NCBI GenBank assembly: GCA_949128115.1
Contig: OX421962.1
Span: 103,384,836 to 103,448,835 of the forward strand
Length of the DNA stretch: 64,000 nucleotides
Source: Anaspis maculata
Lineage: Eukaryota > Arthropoda > Insecta > Coleoptera > Scraptiidae
Reading direction: 5' to 3'
The position numbers and the translations under genes were made by a program. The first letter of the stretch is position 1. Every line of letters starts with the position of its first letter. Shown one piece after another: positions 44,101-53,488 of this stretch. The notes under the pieces were generated by a model. The model was not told the origin of the DNA. It did not search any database and saw only the letters and a program-made list of their open reading frames with translations.

Positions 44101-47100
44101 TTTCTCGAAGACCATGCAACGAGGACTGTGAGCACTGCAAGAGGGTAGACCAACAGAATGGGAGCGTCGAAGTCAAAGCAATTGTCTTTGAAACCCCAAG
44201 GACAAGGAACAGGACTATGGCTGAGCTCAAGAAGGAGCAGCGTGAGGACCCAGCCATCGGTTCGCTTGCTGAAAGAAAGGAATTTGGCCAGAACAGACCA
44301 GAGAGGGCGGGAGTGACCAGAGAGACCTCTGGTGAAGGGCTCGAATTCAAGGCTCTTTGGGCTTAGTGGAATTCTCTGAGGATAGAGAATGGGCTGCTGA
44401 AGAGAGTGTGGGACAGTCCCGATGGGGAGAAGGAGATGGTTCAATTGATGCTTCCCAAGAAGAAAGTGAAAGAAGTCCAGAAATGCACGATGGCGTCACT
44501 GGAGGGCACCTCGGGGTGAACAAGATGTTAGCCAAGGTGCGTGATAAAGGACCAAGAACTCGCAGTCGAGAGGAGCTCACGACTTACAATGTTGCAGCGC
44601 CTTTTGAACGCATCGTGATCACATGTGGCTGGCCTCATCCAAGATAGCAACAAATGCATCCTAGTTGCCATGGACTACTTCAGCAAGCGGCCGGAAGCGT
44701 ACACCGTACCCAACCAAGAGGCTTCTACAGTGACGAGGGTGCTGGTGGAGCCATTTCGGATTACCCCTGGAGCTATACTCAGACCAAGGATAAAACTTTG
44801 AAACCAACGTGTTCCAAGGTATCTGTACTCTACCCGGGATACAGAAGACCAGGACGACGCCCCTTCACCCACGGTCCGACGGAATAGTTGAACGGTTCAA
44901 CCGGACGATGGAGCACACCAACCTGTCAAGGGTCGTCGACGAGCATCAGCGAGACTGGGATCGTCATCTGCCTATATTTCCTGATGGCGTATCGCGCTGC
45001 CATTCACGACCAGCACGTGTTCTTTTTGGACGAGAGCTTCGCCTCCTCTGCGATTTGCAATTTGGCACGCCGGAAAATGATCCTAAAGACATTCCCGAAT
45101 ACGTCGACGACCTGAGGCAAATAATGGGCGACATCCACGAGTTAGTTTGGAAACGGATTCGAGTCGCCACCGACCGAATGAAGACACGCTACGACTTGAA
45201 GGCTAGCTCCACGGGATTTCAAGCAGGTGACCTGGTCTGGTTGTATAATCCTCAACGCAACGCAGGGAAGGTTTCCGGAGTTGCATCCGTCGTGGAAAGG
45301 ATCTTACACGGTAGTCAAAAGGATCAATGACGTCGTGTACAAAATCCAGCGAGCCCCGAGCGCCAAGATGAAAGTTGTTCACCTTGATCGCCTTGCACGT
45401 TACTCGGGGAGTTAATGATGAGCCTATCAAGTGTTAGGCAGTGTTACAAGCAGTGATTCTGGAGAGCACGCGATCTTTCTAGACTCTTCCTATCAGGTCG
45501 CAGTGTACAAGTACGGAGCTCTAGTACATTCCAGAATATGCGTGTAGGCTTTGACCCGTGGAACTGAATGGAGCCTTAAACAGTGGGTTGAGACACATCT
45601 GTCCATTTTGTCGGAGGTGCCGGCTTTACCGCACGTTGGAATTTCACGCGAAAAGTGTAAGATTATTCGGGAGTCGCCTAGAAACCATATGCCGAGTCAC
45701 TGTGGAATTTGTTGGAGCACCTATAGAACATTCGAATTTGATTAGTCGGACCTACATAAGGCACCGATCCTCGGCCTACACCAGTATTGAATTGGAAGCA
45801 ATCGAGTGCGATAGAAAGCAAATAGTGGGATAATAATTGTTGGCGTGTATTTATTGCAGTACGCAGTAATAAACAGTGTGTGTTTTAAAACGATCGTCTC
45901 AATTATAAACCAACCCGCACGCCAAATACGTAACAGTACTTTACTATTTCTATTAGAAAACGATCCGATGCGAAGCTGGTTTCAAAACTTTGCTTGTAGC
46001 GTGGCGTCATCTACCGGCCTACGACGACAGGCTGCCGCATGTGCATCTCTCAAAAATTTTATTCAACGGTGCCACTGTGTAAAATACTTACAAAAAGAAG
46101 TTGGAAACACGTGGAGCATATTACGATACCACTTGCAAAAAACTGGATGAAAATTCCTTTGGCGAATGTCTGTTCGATATCTGAGACCAATCTGCAAAAT
46201 TTTTGATTCAAAAAAGCACTACAAAAGTCCCACTTAATGAAAAATTGTTTTGGCACGTCAAATCGGCTGAAACTATGACAGCACAACGCTCTCGGAGATT
46301 TTGGAAAATCACAGCTCAGTCAGGACTTGACGCACGACAAACATATTTTGCCTGTACTCACTTCAAAATACTGTTGTGATGTTTTATGCAATTTTTCAAT
46401 TCCTTTTCGACGTTTCGCTCTGCGGAAGTGTACCGAAGATTTTTCAAATTTTCCTTGAGTATTTCAAACTGAGCCGCTCCCACGGTTATCAGTTTCCAAA
46501 TCAGCGTGTCGATGCTCGCATTGTTGGCAGCGTTGACGTAAATTGCGACCATCTGAAAAGCTGCCGTGTGGTAATAGTACTTTTTCGTGTCGAATGGATA
46601 CCAGCCGGGCAAAGGCAACTGCCACTTCTTTGCGACGTCCAAGAGCGGCACGGCTGCGAACATGGCCAGACCGAAGATGACCAGAAACCTGAAAATTTTC
46701 GTGACGAAAACGCACGGCTCGATTTTTCCCTTCAGTATTTCCAGCTGTGCCTCGGGAAAACCGTAAAACGACGCGCTGGCCAGCTGGCGCTCGATTTCTA
46801 AAATTTTCCTCCGGTAATACTTCATGTTGATCACCTTGCAGATGTACGTGAGCTCGGTCATGAAGATGAAAAGCGTCTCGAGGATTTTGGACAAGTCGGT
46901 TATGTTCACCACGACTTGGGCTATCATCGGAATGGCCAAACCGATAGTGAGGAATAGATTCAACGTTACGAAAAAAGCATTCCGTTTATTCCCGCTGCTG
47001 ATGGGATAAATGCCGGATAACATCAAAATTCGCTTTTCGTAATCGAAACATTTTCGCAAGTCATAGTCCTAGAAATAGTGTTCACGTTATAAATTTCCCG

Positions 47101-47155
47101 GAAATGCATCAGCTTGGTTTCGAATTACTTCAATGGTGAAGCCTTGGCTTTCCAT
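38131..47155 (-). CDS. OR2: insect odorant receptor (7tm_6 family), six exons
   Basis: Exons on the minus strand: 47155-47129, 47068-46362, 46191-46092, 38747-38643, 38440-38285 and 38190-38131. They total 1155 bases, giving 384 residues plus stop. Exons 3 to 6 have exactly the lengths of OR1 (100, 105, 156, 60) and all intron phases match. Exon 2 begins DYDLRKCFDYEKRILMLSGI and includes LPLPGWYPFDTKKYYYHTA. Exon 4 has CQLSMYCWYGHDI. Exon 5 has FYMSNWYESD...KRPVVLTAGNLLTLSL, and exon 6 ends ILRSSYSFFAVLRRLYQDV. It is expected to act with Orco in the olfactory dendrite membrane. Intron 3 is 7.3 kb and full of TEs. For exon 3 the acceptor at 46192 is used, because a nearer CAG (after 46178) would break the frame. 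Confidence 0.87.
39531..39653 (-). mobile_element. MITE family A copy 2
   Basis: Inverse-orientation copy of 12231-12350: the reverse complement shares gattcctgaaaatctgg and the gatcgaataaatttctcc end. It is in OR2 intron 3. Confidence 0.8.
39655..39890 (+). pseudogene. Fragment of a reverse-transcriptase-like ORF
   Basis: The frames read LLKAITSLSNLMPSGKVTQV and then, in another frame, YGASLIALSKPDGGIRPIAV with GCTFRRL. The GGIRPIAVG...RR block is the start of an RT domain common in non-LTR-type elements. The fragment ends abruptly at about 39890, where unrelated sequence begins. Confidence 0.6.
40510..40660. mobile_element. MITE-like hairpin, about 38-bp arms
   Basis: taccatgcgatcaacaaa then ttcggaattggggtaggct (40522-40560) is mirrored by agcctaccccaattccgaa then tttgttgatcgcatggta (40608-40646). 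The loop is about 48 bases. Borders beyond the matching arms are uncertain. Confidence 0.8.
40810..41313. mobile_element. Inverted-repeat element with a second one nested in its centre
   Basis: The outer arms 40810-40968 and 41150-41313 mirror each other (ctatgtcttttaattttgaa against ttcaaaattagaagacatag; gggacaaaagttggt against accaacttttgtccc). In the loop, 40971-41147 is a separate inverted-repeat element with ends cagggtgaatcatgaac and catgactcatcctg, bounded by TA. The 170-codon frame across it (40771-41283) is therefore not a gene. Confidence 0.75.
41484..41876. mobile_element. About 390-bp hairpin element
   Basis: The left arm (catattcaacatattgaaga; gattcgaattcatt-type outer end) mirrors caatatgttgaatatgaatt at 41849-41868. 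gatcattctttagacaacag mirrors ctgttgtccagagaatgatt. The arms fall to about 80 percent identity by eye, suggesting an old insertion. Confidence 0.7.
42030..42720 (-). pseudogene. Minus-strand non-LTR RT relic (jockey/CR1-type)
   Basis: On the minus strand 42700-42640 reads QVDAIFTNFFKVHDRIDHP (the FSKAFDRIDH block). 42270-42060 reads YADDVKLLRAVRIVKDCNLL, then FEWCQANRLHLNLDKCKVMS and FTKNTSH. The catalytic YADD is preserved, but the region between is broken by stops. It is in OR2 intron 3, on the same strand as the gene. Confidence 0.75.
42740..42930 (+). pseudogene. Possible hAT-like (ZMYM1-type) transposase N-terminal fragment
   Basis: Reads MSERKLSGWENLKKKRDEEV then QKANSLKSRVF, then continues in a second frame as a Ser-rich stretch (EPSTSSAVGVASTSRSTSSS). 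The Lys-rich start followed by a Ser-rich linker is typical of hAT-type proteins encoded by TEs. It joins gypsy RT sequence directly at about 42930, so the remainder of the gene is absent. Confidence 0.4.
42930..45935 (+). mobile_element. 5'-truncated, decayed Ty3/gypsy element with 3' LTR
   Basis: pol remnants in order. RT: KNMLDEGVLEQSTSPWSSAV, FCVDYRKLNDVTKKDSYPLP, FSTLDPKSGY, FTVMPFGLCNAPTTFERLME and CLVYLDDVI. RNase H: VEYYSKVL region, then FYGRKFFVRTDHAALEWLLQ and LSRRPCNEDCEHCKR. Integrase pieces: LHPRSDGIVERFNRTMEH and a C-terminal VVKRINDVVYKIQRAPSAK. At least five frameshifts or stops occur (for example a TGA after DPKSGY at 43158). The 5' LTR, gag and protease are missing. It inserted in OR2 intron 3, in antisense orientation to the gene. 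Confidence 0.85.
45442..45935 (+). repeat. 3' LTR of the truncated gypsy element
   Basis: Begins tgttac and ends gtaaca, the expected short inverted ends. It contains an AATAAA signal (cagtaataaacagtg) about 70 bases from its end. It follows the pol stop by about 30 bases with a ggggag purine stretch between. There is no second copy for comparison. Confidence 0.65.
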
Positions 47156-48079
47156 TTTGACTGTGCGGCGAAATTTTGGGGTCGGATGTGTTTTGTTGCT
47201 GCGTGCAAAGCACAGGGAAGGATTCAGGGATATCAATCCCTGGTTCCTTGATTGGTTCATCTTGATGTAAATTAACGCGCAACAGTCGGGATGACCTCGT
47301 TTCGGTCCTGGAATATGCCGCCATAATCTACACTAGCGAGCATCATCAAATAGAATTTTTGATTGTGAGAAATTGTATGCCTTCGAGTTCCTGATGTTTG
47401 GATTGTAATTACACATGTCTTGTGACAATAATTAGGTGGTGGCTAATTAAAAGGTCGCGCCAAGTATAGGAAAATTTACCTATGAATTTTCCATCCGGTC
47501 ATGTATTGTGATGGATAAAGAAATGCTGATAGATACGTAATTACACGGTTAGTCGTTGGATCATAATTAGAAATGTTACTTGATTCTTGGAGTTGAAACA
47601 ATTATTATTCCTGCAACGCAAAGAAACGGTTGGTATAGGAAGTTGCCGCCTGAAATCCATGTTACAAATCAAGAGTTACAGCGGTTCTTAATTGAGTGAA
47701 TTTTTACTTTGTAACACTTTCATTGTTGAGCAGTTTATTCCAGGATTCCAAGTCTATCAGTCTTTTGACAGCTTTTTGAGTGAGGTCGCTGATCTCGGGA
47801 CTCTCAGAAACCTATTGTACTAGAAGTACTCCGCAGTCCGCAAGGATCTCTGATGTTGAAAATGGTTCCAGTAGTCGAAATGGTGAACAAACCTCTGTAA
47901 AAAAAAACGTATAGACTTGTGAAAGTTCTTCAATTTGACTTGTCAGGGTTCGTCAATAGAGGCGGCACATTTTCGATTCAGAGCTGGTAGGTCAAAATAC
48001 AATTGGTGGCAGCCAGTATGTGAATCATGTGGGAAATGCTCTGGACATATTTCAGAGCTGTGTGCCGGTGCTCTGCCAG
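47156..48079. other. Upstream flank of OR2, nothing supported
   Basis: No coding motif and no repeat arms. At 48005-48050 a frame reads CESCGKCSGHISELC, which looks like a knuckle but does not have CCHC spacing. Confidence 0.4.
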
Positions 48080-48379
48080 TTAAGGACGGTGTCATATTGG
48101 TAAAATAAGCGTTGCGAAATCAATCAGTGTGGGTTTATTCCTTGACGGATTCTCACCATTTTGGTCTCTTTCGAAAGCTACAAGGATGTACTTTGGTTCG
48201 AGCCCATTGGCATTTCCAATGGATTTCCCCATTTGGATTTCGGAAATGCCAATGGGCTTAAACCAAAGTACATTCTTGTAGCTTTCGAAAGAGACCAGAA
48301 TGGTAAGAATCCGTCAAGGAATAAACCCACACGGATTGATTTCGCAACGCTTATTTCACCAATATGACTCCGTCCTTAA
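48080..48379. mobile_element. 300-bp near-perfect hairpin (TTAA ends)
   Basis: From ttaaggacgg at 48080 to ccgtccttaa at 48379 the two halves (about 145 bases each) are almost perfect mirrors around a loop of about 12 bases near 48232. The ends are TTAA, which could be part of the TIR or a piggyBac-type target duplication. It is non-coding. Confidence 0.85.
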
Positions 48380-50283
48380 TACCGAATACTCAGTCCCTTA
48401 TCTACCCCGAATGAAGTGGCACGGCCACACAGCTCTTGGGAATGAAACAATTCTCTGTTGATGCCCATTATAGTCCAGTCAAATTAAGCAAAAATCGAGT
48501 CAAATCGGAAATAAATTCGGAAGTTGACGAAATTTGATGGATCGATGCAGAATTCAACGTAGAATAACCTACTGAAATTCCCAGGAATTCTAAGGCTTGG
48601 ATTCTTTTTTAGGACCAATAAAAAAGCGCCATCCTTGAAAATTTTCGATTTTTTCTGAATAACTTGTAAACTATTACCTTTAGAACAGAACTACTAGCGA
48701 AGCGAATGTAGCCTGTTGAATTCCCAAGAGATCAGTATTAAATTCATCACTTTGTGGTCAATAGTCTCTAAGATACAGCGGCTGCAAAAACGCAGTGAAA
48801 AGCACTCAAAATTTATTTCCGGATTTTACGTAACAATTTGCACAGTGTCAGTTCAGGGGCTGTAACGTGGACAGCAATGGGCGGATTTCAATGTGTTTTA
48901 CACGTCTAGAAAGCCAATTCAACATTCTGTATCACATTTCTATCTAGAAGTCGCCAACTTCAAAATGGTACGTTCCCTCGACCTTTCAAATCGATGCTTG
49001 ATGTCCCAAAGAATCCCCAAAAATCAATTTTTTTCTAACCATGCCATTCGCTTCATTCTGCAAGTAGGACAAAATTATCCAGGGAATATATGGAGAATTG
49101 AATACCAAAAAAACAACATGTTTCGAAATCTTGTTCATAGTGATGGTTCCTGAGTTATATGGGTTGAAAGACTAAAACGATCTTTTTAGAAAAAAAATAG
49201 GTAATCCAAACACTAACTACTGATTACTGCAAGGACCTTGCATTTGAGGTCTAAGATGCCACTTGGCAGACGTGGAAAATACATCAATATATTCAATACG
49301 TCTGCTAAGTGGCCTTTTGTATCATCCGATGCAACGTCCGTACAGTATTCAGCAGTTGGTGTCCGGACCACCTATCTTTTTTTCCAAATAGGTCGTTTTA
49401 GTCTTTCAACCCATATAACTCAGGAACCATCACTAGGAAAAAGATCCCAAAACATGTTATTGTCTGGTATTCAATTCTTCATATATTCCCTGGATGATTT
49501 TGCCCTAAGTGAAAAATTGAGCAAATGGCATGATATGAAAAAAATCGATTTTTGGGGATTCTTTGGGACATCAAGTATCGATTTCAAAGGTCGAGGAAAA
49601 GTACCATTCTCAAGTTGGCGACTTCTAGACAAAAGTGTGATACCAAATGTTGAATTGGCTCTCCAAACATGTAAAACACATTGAAATCCGCACATTTTCT
49701 TTCCACGTTACAGCCCCTGAACTGACACTATGCAAATTGTTACGTGAAATCCGGAAATTAATCTTGAGTAATTTTTACTGCGTTTTTGCAGACGCTGTAT
49801 CTCGAAGACTATTGACCACAAAGTGATAAGTTCAGTACTGATCTCATGGGAATTCAACAGGCTACATTTGCTGCTATGGTTTTTGTGTCCTAAAGGTAAT
49901 AGTTTACAAGTTATTCAGAAAAAATCGAAAATTTTCAAGGATGGCGCTCTTTCATAGGTCCTAGAAAAAAAGCCAAGCCTTGGAATTTCCGGGAATTTCT
50001 GTATGTTATTTTACGTTGAATTCTGCATCGATCCACCAAATTCCGTCAACTTCCGAATTTATTTCCGGTTAAAACCTATTTTGACTGGGCTATTAGAGCC
50101 AAGGATTACGTAGCTCCCGAAAATCTGTTTCGGCTGATTTCCTGCAGATGCCAGAAAAACTGCGAGAAGCTATGTGGATACAGAAAAGCTGGCTTCAAGT
50201 GCACCGAGCTCTGTCACTATTGCGGTAAAGCCACCTGTTCTAACGCTTCTTGCATTGTCGTCTTGGAAGACCATGATGAATGA
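48380..50283 (+). pseudogene. Cys-rich tail of an unnamed TE-associated gene, split by hairpin element 3
   Basis: After hairpin element 3, 50096-50283 reads AKDYVAPENLFRLISCRCQK then CEKLCGYRKAGFKCTELCHY and CGKATCSNASC, ending at a TGA. The left flank (48400-48470; TATQLLGMKQFSVDAHY) is likely the preceding part. I recognise this kind of CxC...CGxRKAG..C..LC..C tail from uncharacterised, multi-copy predicted proteins of insects and cnidarians, but I cannot name the family. Zinc binding is an inference from the Cys pattern. Confidence 0.5.
48471..50092. mobile_element. Hairpin element 3 (TAGTCC termini, 3-bp TSD tta)
   Basis: 1622 bp. The ends are TAGTCCAGTCAAA (left) and TAGCCCAGTCAAAA (right, reversed), with arms of about 770 bp meeting around 49270-49300. 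tta lies outside both ends (48468-48470, 50093-50095). Mirror-image frames (48893-49153 and 49238-49684) come from the arms and are not genes. Confidence 0.88.
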
Positions 50284-50391
50284 TGATGACTAATGATGAT
50301 GACTACAACGACGAGGATGAAGAGTGATCTGCCGTTGAAGACGAGCCACCATACGTCGATGGAAATCCGTCCTGCTTTCACGTACTATTGC

Positions 50392-53300
50392 TAGTCCAAG
50401 CGGTACACAGAAAAAAACGGCATTTCTATATACAAGTATGAAATTTGGTACACAGATTCTACTGGCACAAAGAAACATTTTGGTCCGCAGTTCCTTCCTC
50501 TAGGTCGCGAATTTTCCAAAATATGGAATTTTCAAGAAAAACATAGGACCGAATTTGTGAAGAACTGAAATGCATGCAACACACCTTTTCAAAGTGACTT
50601 TCTTACACAATCTAGGTTTGCAAAACATTACTAAGTGATGCAAAATATTCAAGGTCACTATTCGACCCTCTTACCGGCGCTTTCCAAAGATGGTGGTCAA
50701 AAATTTTGATTTTTTCTTGTTATTATAAATATGACGTGTGAGGTGTCTTTTCCGACTAATTAAGGGTCTCTGATTTGGATAAAATAGGTATTGATGCTGT
50801 AGGGAGCATCTGGCACCCAGAACCTAGAGCCCCTATGAAAGCAAACTAAACGAAGATCTAGATCTAGTGAAATGAATTCAAGTAATATGAATAATAATGT
50901 TCTCTTTTATTGACGGCCCCGTTGCGCAGGCATTTCTGTGGCTGCCTGTTTTGCAGAAGTCCCATGTTCAATTCCCAGTAGAAAGTTTGGGTCTTATGTT
51001 GTTCGAAATCGCACTTTTCTCGGTAATTAATTGGTGAATAAATAGGCAAACGAGCAAACTCTTACGGCAAAAACCGACTAGGAGAACAACATTTATTTAT
51101 TTATTCATTTATTCGTCGTTACGTCACACCTCACGTCACATTTTAAAAAAACGCCCAACTTCCAACGGCTGTGCTATCTCAGAAATAAAATTTGAACATT
51201 TTTTAACAATTAACATAACGAACAAAGAAAAAAACACTGAGGCTGTTTTGCTTCTTGAGTCAGATTCAAGATTCAGTTGTTTTGGAACTGAAATAGAAAT
51301 TACTGCGAGATTTGTAATTCGATTCGATTCTTAGAATGTGGAGAGTGCGTGATATGTGACTTGTGTTGGAGCATTCTCCGCGTCATTTCTTGGTTCTTGC
51401 AAACTGGAGTACAAGGTATGTTGTACTTTCCACAACCGCATCTCTGCGTCTCACATTGTGAAGCGCAACCGCATCTGGCAAGCCCTCTACATGCGGCCCA
51501 GATGGGCAACAAAGTTGACCAGACCCGAATTGCTTCAATCTACCATCGTCTAGCATCCACCCCCCAGTCCTTCGGCGACGGCAAGGGTGGTTTCAACAGG
51601 TTACATCGTCCAGATATATGACCTGCCTGGTAGGCAGCCTTTTTGAAGCGCTTCAAAAGTACACCTTGAGACGTGGTTGGTATAGTTATATGACCTCTGT
51701 GGTTATGACTGACTTGTCGCCACTTCAGAAAAGTACTCGCCTTGCTTCTTCTACGGTCTTCAGGTTTTCATCTCCCCCGTATCAGTCGAATGACGACACG
51801 AACCCAAGTTCTCTTGAGCCAAGCTCTGACAACCGCAAAAATGATACTTCTAGCACCAGTACATCTGTGTCGGAAGAGGAAATGAGAACAGAGGAGACTT
51901 CACCTTGTTCGCCATATCCCTCACGTGAAAAATCATTTGGCCATCGGCGTCTTCCATGGTGGAGCATCTAACATTGTGCATGTGCCTGTTTCGATGTCGC
52001 CTTGTGAAGAAACACAAATACCTTTGACGTTGGTGATAAAGTGTTGAGCGCCGGTGATTTGATCGATGAGGTTGTGAACAAGGAATCAGAGTAGTTGCCA
52101 TTTATTTGCCGCATTTTTTAATATCTCCAAATTTAGCGTGTAGGTTGAAATTAACGTGTCGCTTATAAAGTACGCCTTTATCACTTCTAGCACCACGAGA
52201 ATAGTTGTTAGTTGTGAAATGAATGAGTATAGGCAACTAAATAACTTGAAAAGTACCTACATTACCCGATTAAAAATTAGAAATAAATACACTGCGAATA
52301 CAAACCTCACGCCTCTTAGAATTTCATGGTTTGAAGATTGAAGAATCTTCAGGTAGCACAACTATAGCCAGAAGCACTGTTTTATACGTAACACTTTAAT
52401 GAAGTTGTGAGTTGTGATGTGACGTGGTAAACGCAAACGCACAACTTTCTCCTGATTTCTCACTTTTTGATCCTCGCATTCCAACGCGCGACCGGTGATT
52501 AGTTTCGCGGAAGTCGCTAAACAAAAAAAACGTTTGACTTGAAAACACACCCCAAGTGCTTTGAATTGATTTCAATAATATAGGTGTTCAGTTTTAGCAA
52601 CAGAATTACGAACACTGCATTCATGATCCCGAATAATTCTCCATGAAGATCGGCAATTTGTCTGGTGATGTTGACAGGATGTTGGCTGTCTAGGACCATT
52701 GAAGTGCTTCCTAGAATATTCCACCTATTTTATCTGGATTGGAAACCTTAGATCAGTGCGAAAAGTCCACCTCACACGCTATATCTTCAATCAGAACGAA
52801 AAAATCGAAATATTTGTACTTGATGGCTAATTTTTATCTTGCTTTTCGAATCACTCAGTTTTAAATTTTCATTTACACTGTATTATGCTGTGATTTCACT
52901 TCATTTGATGAACTGGTGGAATGTTTATAGAAAAAAACCATTATTAATGCATAATATTATGTGAAAATCATTTTACTCGATCTTGGTTCAGTTTGCTTTC
53001 CTAGGGGGTTCTAGGTTCTGGATGCTAGATGCTCCCTAGAGTATCAATACCTATTTTATCTGAATCAGAGACCCTTAATTAGTCAAAAAAGACACCTCAC
53101 ACGCCATATTTATAATAACAAAGGAAAAATCAAAATTTTTGGCCGCCATCTTTGAAAACCGCCGGTAAGAGGGGCAGATAGTGACGTTGAATACTTTTTA
53201 TCACTTAGTGATGTTTTGCGAACCCGAATTGTGTAAGAAAGTCACTTTGAAAAGGTGTGTTGCATGCATTTCAGTTTTTCTCAAATTCGGTCCTATATTT

Positions 53301-53456
53301 TCTTGAAAATTCCATATTTTGGAAAATACGCGTCTTAGAGGAAGGAACTGCGGACCAAAATGTTCCTTTGCGTCAATCGAATCTGTGTACCAAATTTCAT
53401 ACTTGTATATAGAAATGCCGTTTTCTTCTGATAATCCTGGTGTACCGCTTGGACTA
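50392..53456. mobile_element. Hairpin element 4 (TAGTCC termini, 3-bp TSD tgc) with a 2.1-kb interior
   Basis: 3065 bp. TAGTCCAAGCGGTACA occurs at 50392 and, reversed, at 53456, and tgc lies outside both ends (50389-50391, 53457-53459). Arms of about 480 bp (50392-50875, 52975-53456) enclose an interior unlike those of the other three elements. The interior holds a decayed minus-strand gene with a Cys-rich tail (51300-52100). This is the largest copy and the only one with protein-derived sequence. Confidence 0.87.
51300..52100 (-). pseudogene. Decayed Cys-rich gene inside hairpin element 4
   Basis: Minus-strand blocks in order: NLIDQITGAQHFITNVKGIC with TMLDAPPWK; then SSDTDVLVLEVSFLR; then AAYQAGHISGRCNLLKPPLP with SPKDWGVD; then the tail RCGCASQCETQRCGCGKYNI with PCTPVCKNQ. 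Stops and frameshifts separate them. The order and motifs (DTDVLVL, AYQAG, LPSP-DWG, then a Cys-rich tail) match the same uncharacterised TE-associated family as 50096-50283, but on the other strand. No transposase is recognised. The DTD motif recalls nuclease-type acidic triads, which is only a suggestion. Confidence 0.5.
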
Positions 53457-53488
53457 TGCCGCCACATATGCGAACACGGCGTGATTAT

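Noticed and set aside
48005..48050. A retroviral-type CCHC zinc knuckle (CESCGKCSGHISELC)
   Set aside because: The spacing is one residue off CX2CX4HX4C, and no gag context surrounds it.
49238..49684. A 148-codon plus-strand open frame, with a related frame at 48893-49153
   Set aside because: Both lie in the mirror arms of hairpin element 3 and encode inverted versions of the same DNA.
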